Positions 5,986 to 6,069 of a stretch of DNA of 6,069 bases are shown here, one piece after another. Where the stretch lies: NCBI GenBank assembly GCA_964493945.1, contig CAZBQG010000256.1, positions 1-6,069 on the forward strand, written 5' to 3'. Position 1 is the stretch's first letter. Each line of letters opens with the position of its first letter. The notes under the pieces are model-generated. The model was not told where the DNA came from and ran no database searches. It saw only the letters and a program-made list of their open reading frames with translations. Both the position numbers and the translations under genes were made by a program. Origin of the DNA: CAZBQG01 sp964493945 (lineage in GTDB: Bacteria; Pseudomonadota; Alphaproteobacteria; Rhodospirillales; UBA2165).

Positions 5986-6007
5986 TAATATAACATCAAT
6001 TATGATG
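5977..6007. repeat. two adjacent perfect inverted repeats over the putative promoter and start
   Basis: TTATAT-AAGTA-ATATAA (5977-5993) overlaps the proposed -10 element. CATCA-ATTA-TGATG (5994-6007) follows directly and covers the two ATG codons at 6002 and 6005. Dyads at this position fit an operator, possibly autoregulatory. AT-rich sequence produces such repeats by chance fairly often, so this is tentative. Confidence 0.35.
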
Positions 6008-6069
6008 AATTTACCCGACATTTCCCAGATAGCCTCCAAGTCCATGGCGATCATATCCAAATTGCGCCG
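6002..6069 (+). CDS. possible start of an unidentified gene (runs off the right edge)
   Basis: An open frame begins with tandem ATG codons (6002, 6005), reads MMNLPDISQIASKSMAIISK and continues open to the window end. It sits just behind a promoter-like element but has no recognisable SD. The visible residues could form an amphipathic helix and match no family I recognise. Two minus-strand frames also enter from the edge and stop within this stretch, so direction is not certain. Confidence 0.3.
   Translation, partial: MMNLPDISQIASKSMAIISKLR

Overview
The window looks like a chromosomal piece of an alphaproteobacterium. The grounds are GC-rich coding sequence, good Shine-Dalgarno (SD) sites, and proteins that read like Rhodospirillales/Rhizobiales-type homologues. 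The exact taxon cannot be told from the sequence alone. It carries small-molecule catabolism genes arranged in short convergent and divergent pairs, with a mobile element at the left edge. I found no tRNA, rRNA, CRISPR array or phage genes.

Left edge (1-~869): the first ~80 bases look like the end of an insertion sequence. A leftward reading frame starts at 38, preceded by a hairpin that holds its ribosome binding site, and its first residues resemble IS630-family transposases. Immediately to the right is a pcaD-like 3-oxoadipate enol-lactonase gene. It has no normal start codon and carries a one-base frameshift near 435-453, so it reads as a pseudogene (or a sequencing error at the frameshift), although its catalytic triad is still encoded. 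Its stop overlaps by 4 bp the stop of the next, convergent gene.

Centre (866-3555): a thiamine-pyrophosphate (TPP) enzyme of the acetolactate synthase superfamily (minus strand) and an RNase Z-like metallo-beta-lactamase-fold hydrolase (plus strand) are divergently transcribed from an 86-bp gap with an AT-rich core and short inverted repeats. Both are intact; neither substrate can be assigned.

Right (3582-5907): a glycerate 2-kinase (MOFRL family, minus strand) and a hydroxypyruvate reductase/glycerate dehydrogenase (plus strand) are divergent with only 40-70 bp between starts. Together they would convert hydroxypyruvate to glycerate and then 2-phosphoglycerate, feeding lower glycolysis, as in the serine cycle or glyoxylate/hydroxypyruvate assimilation. 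A TPP enzyme nearby invites comparison with the glyoxylate carboligase route, but this enzyme keeps the catalytic Glu that classical glyoxylate carboligase lacks, so it is probably another decarboxylase or carboligase.

Right edge (5908-6069): a hairpin overlapping the last stop codon, then an AT-rich stretch with a plausible sigma-70 promoter and two perfect inverted repeats, then the possible start of an unidentified gene running off the end.
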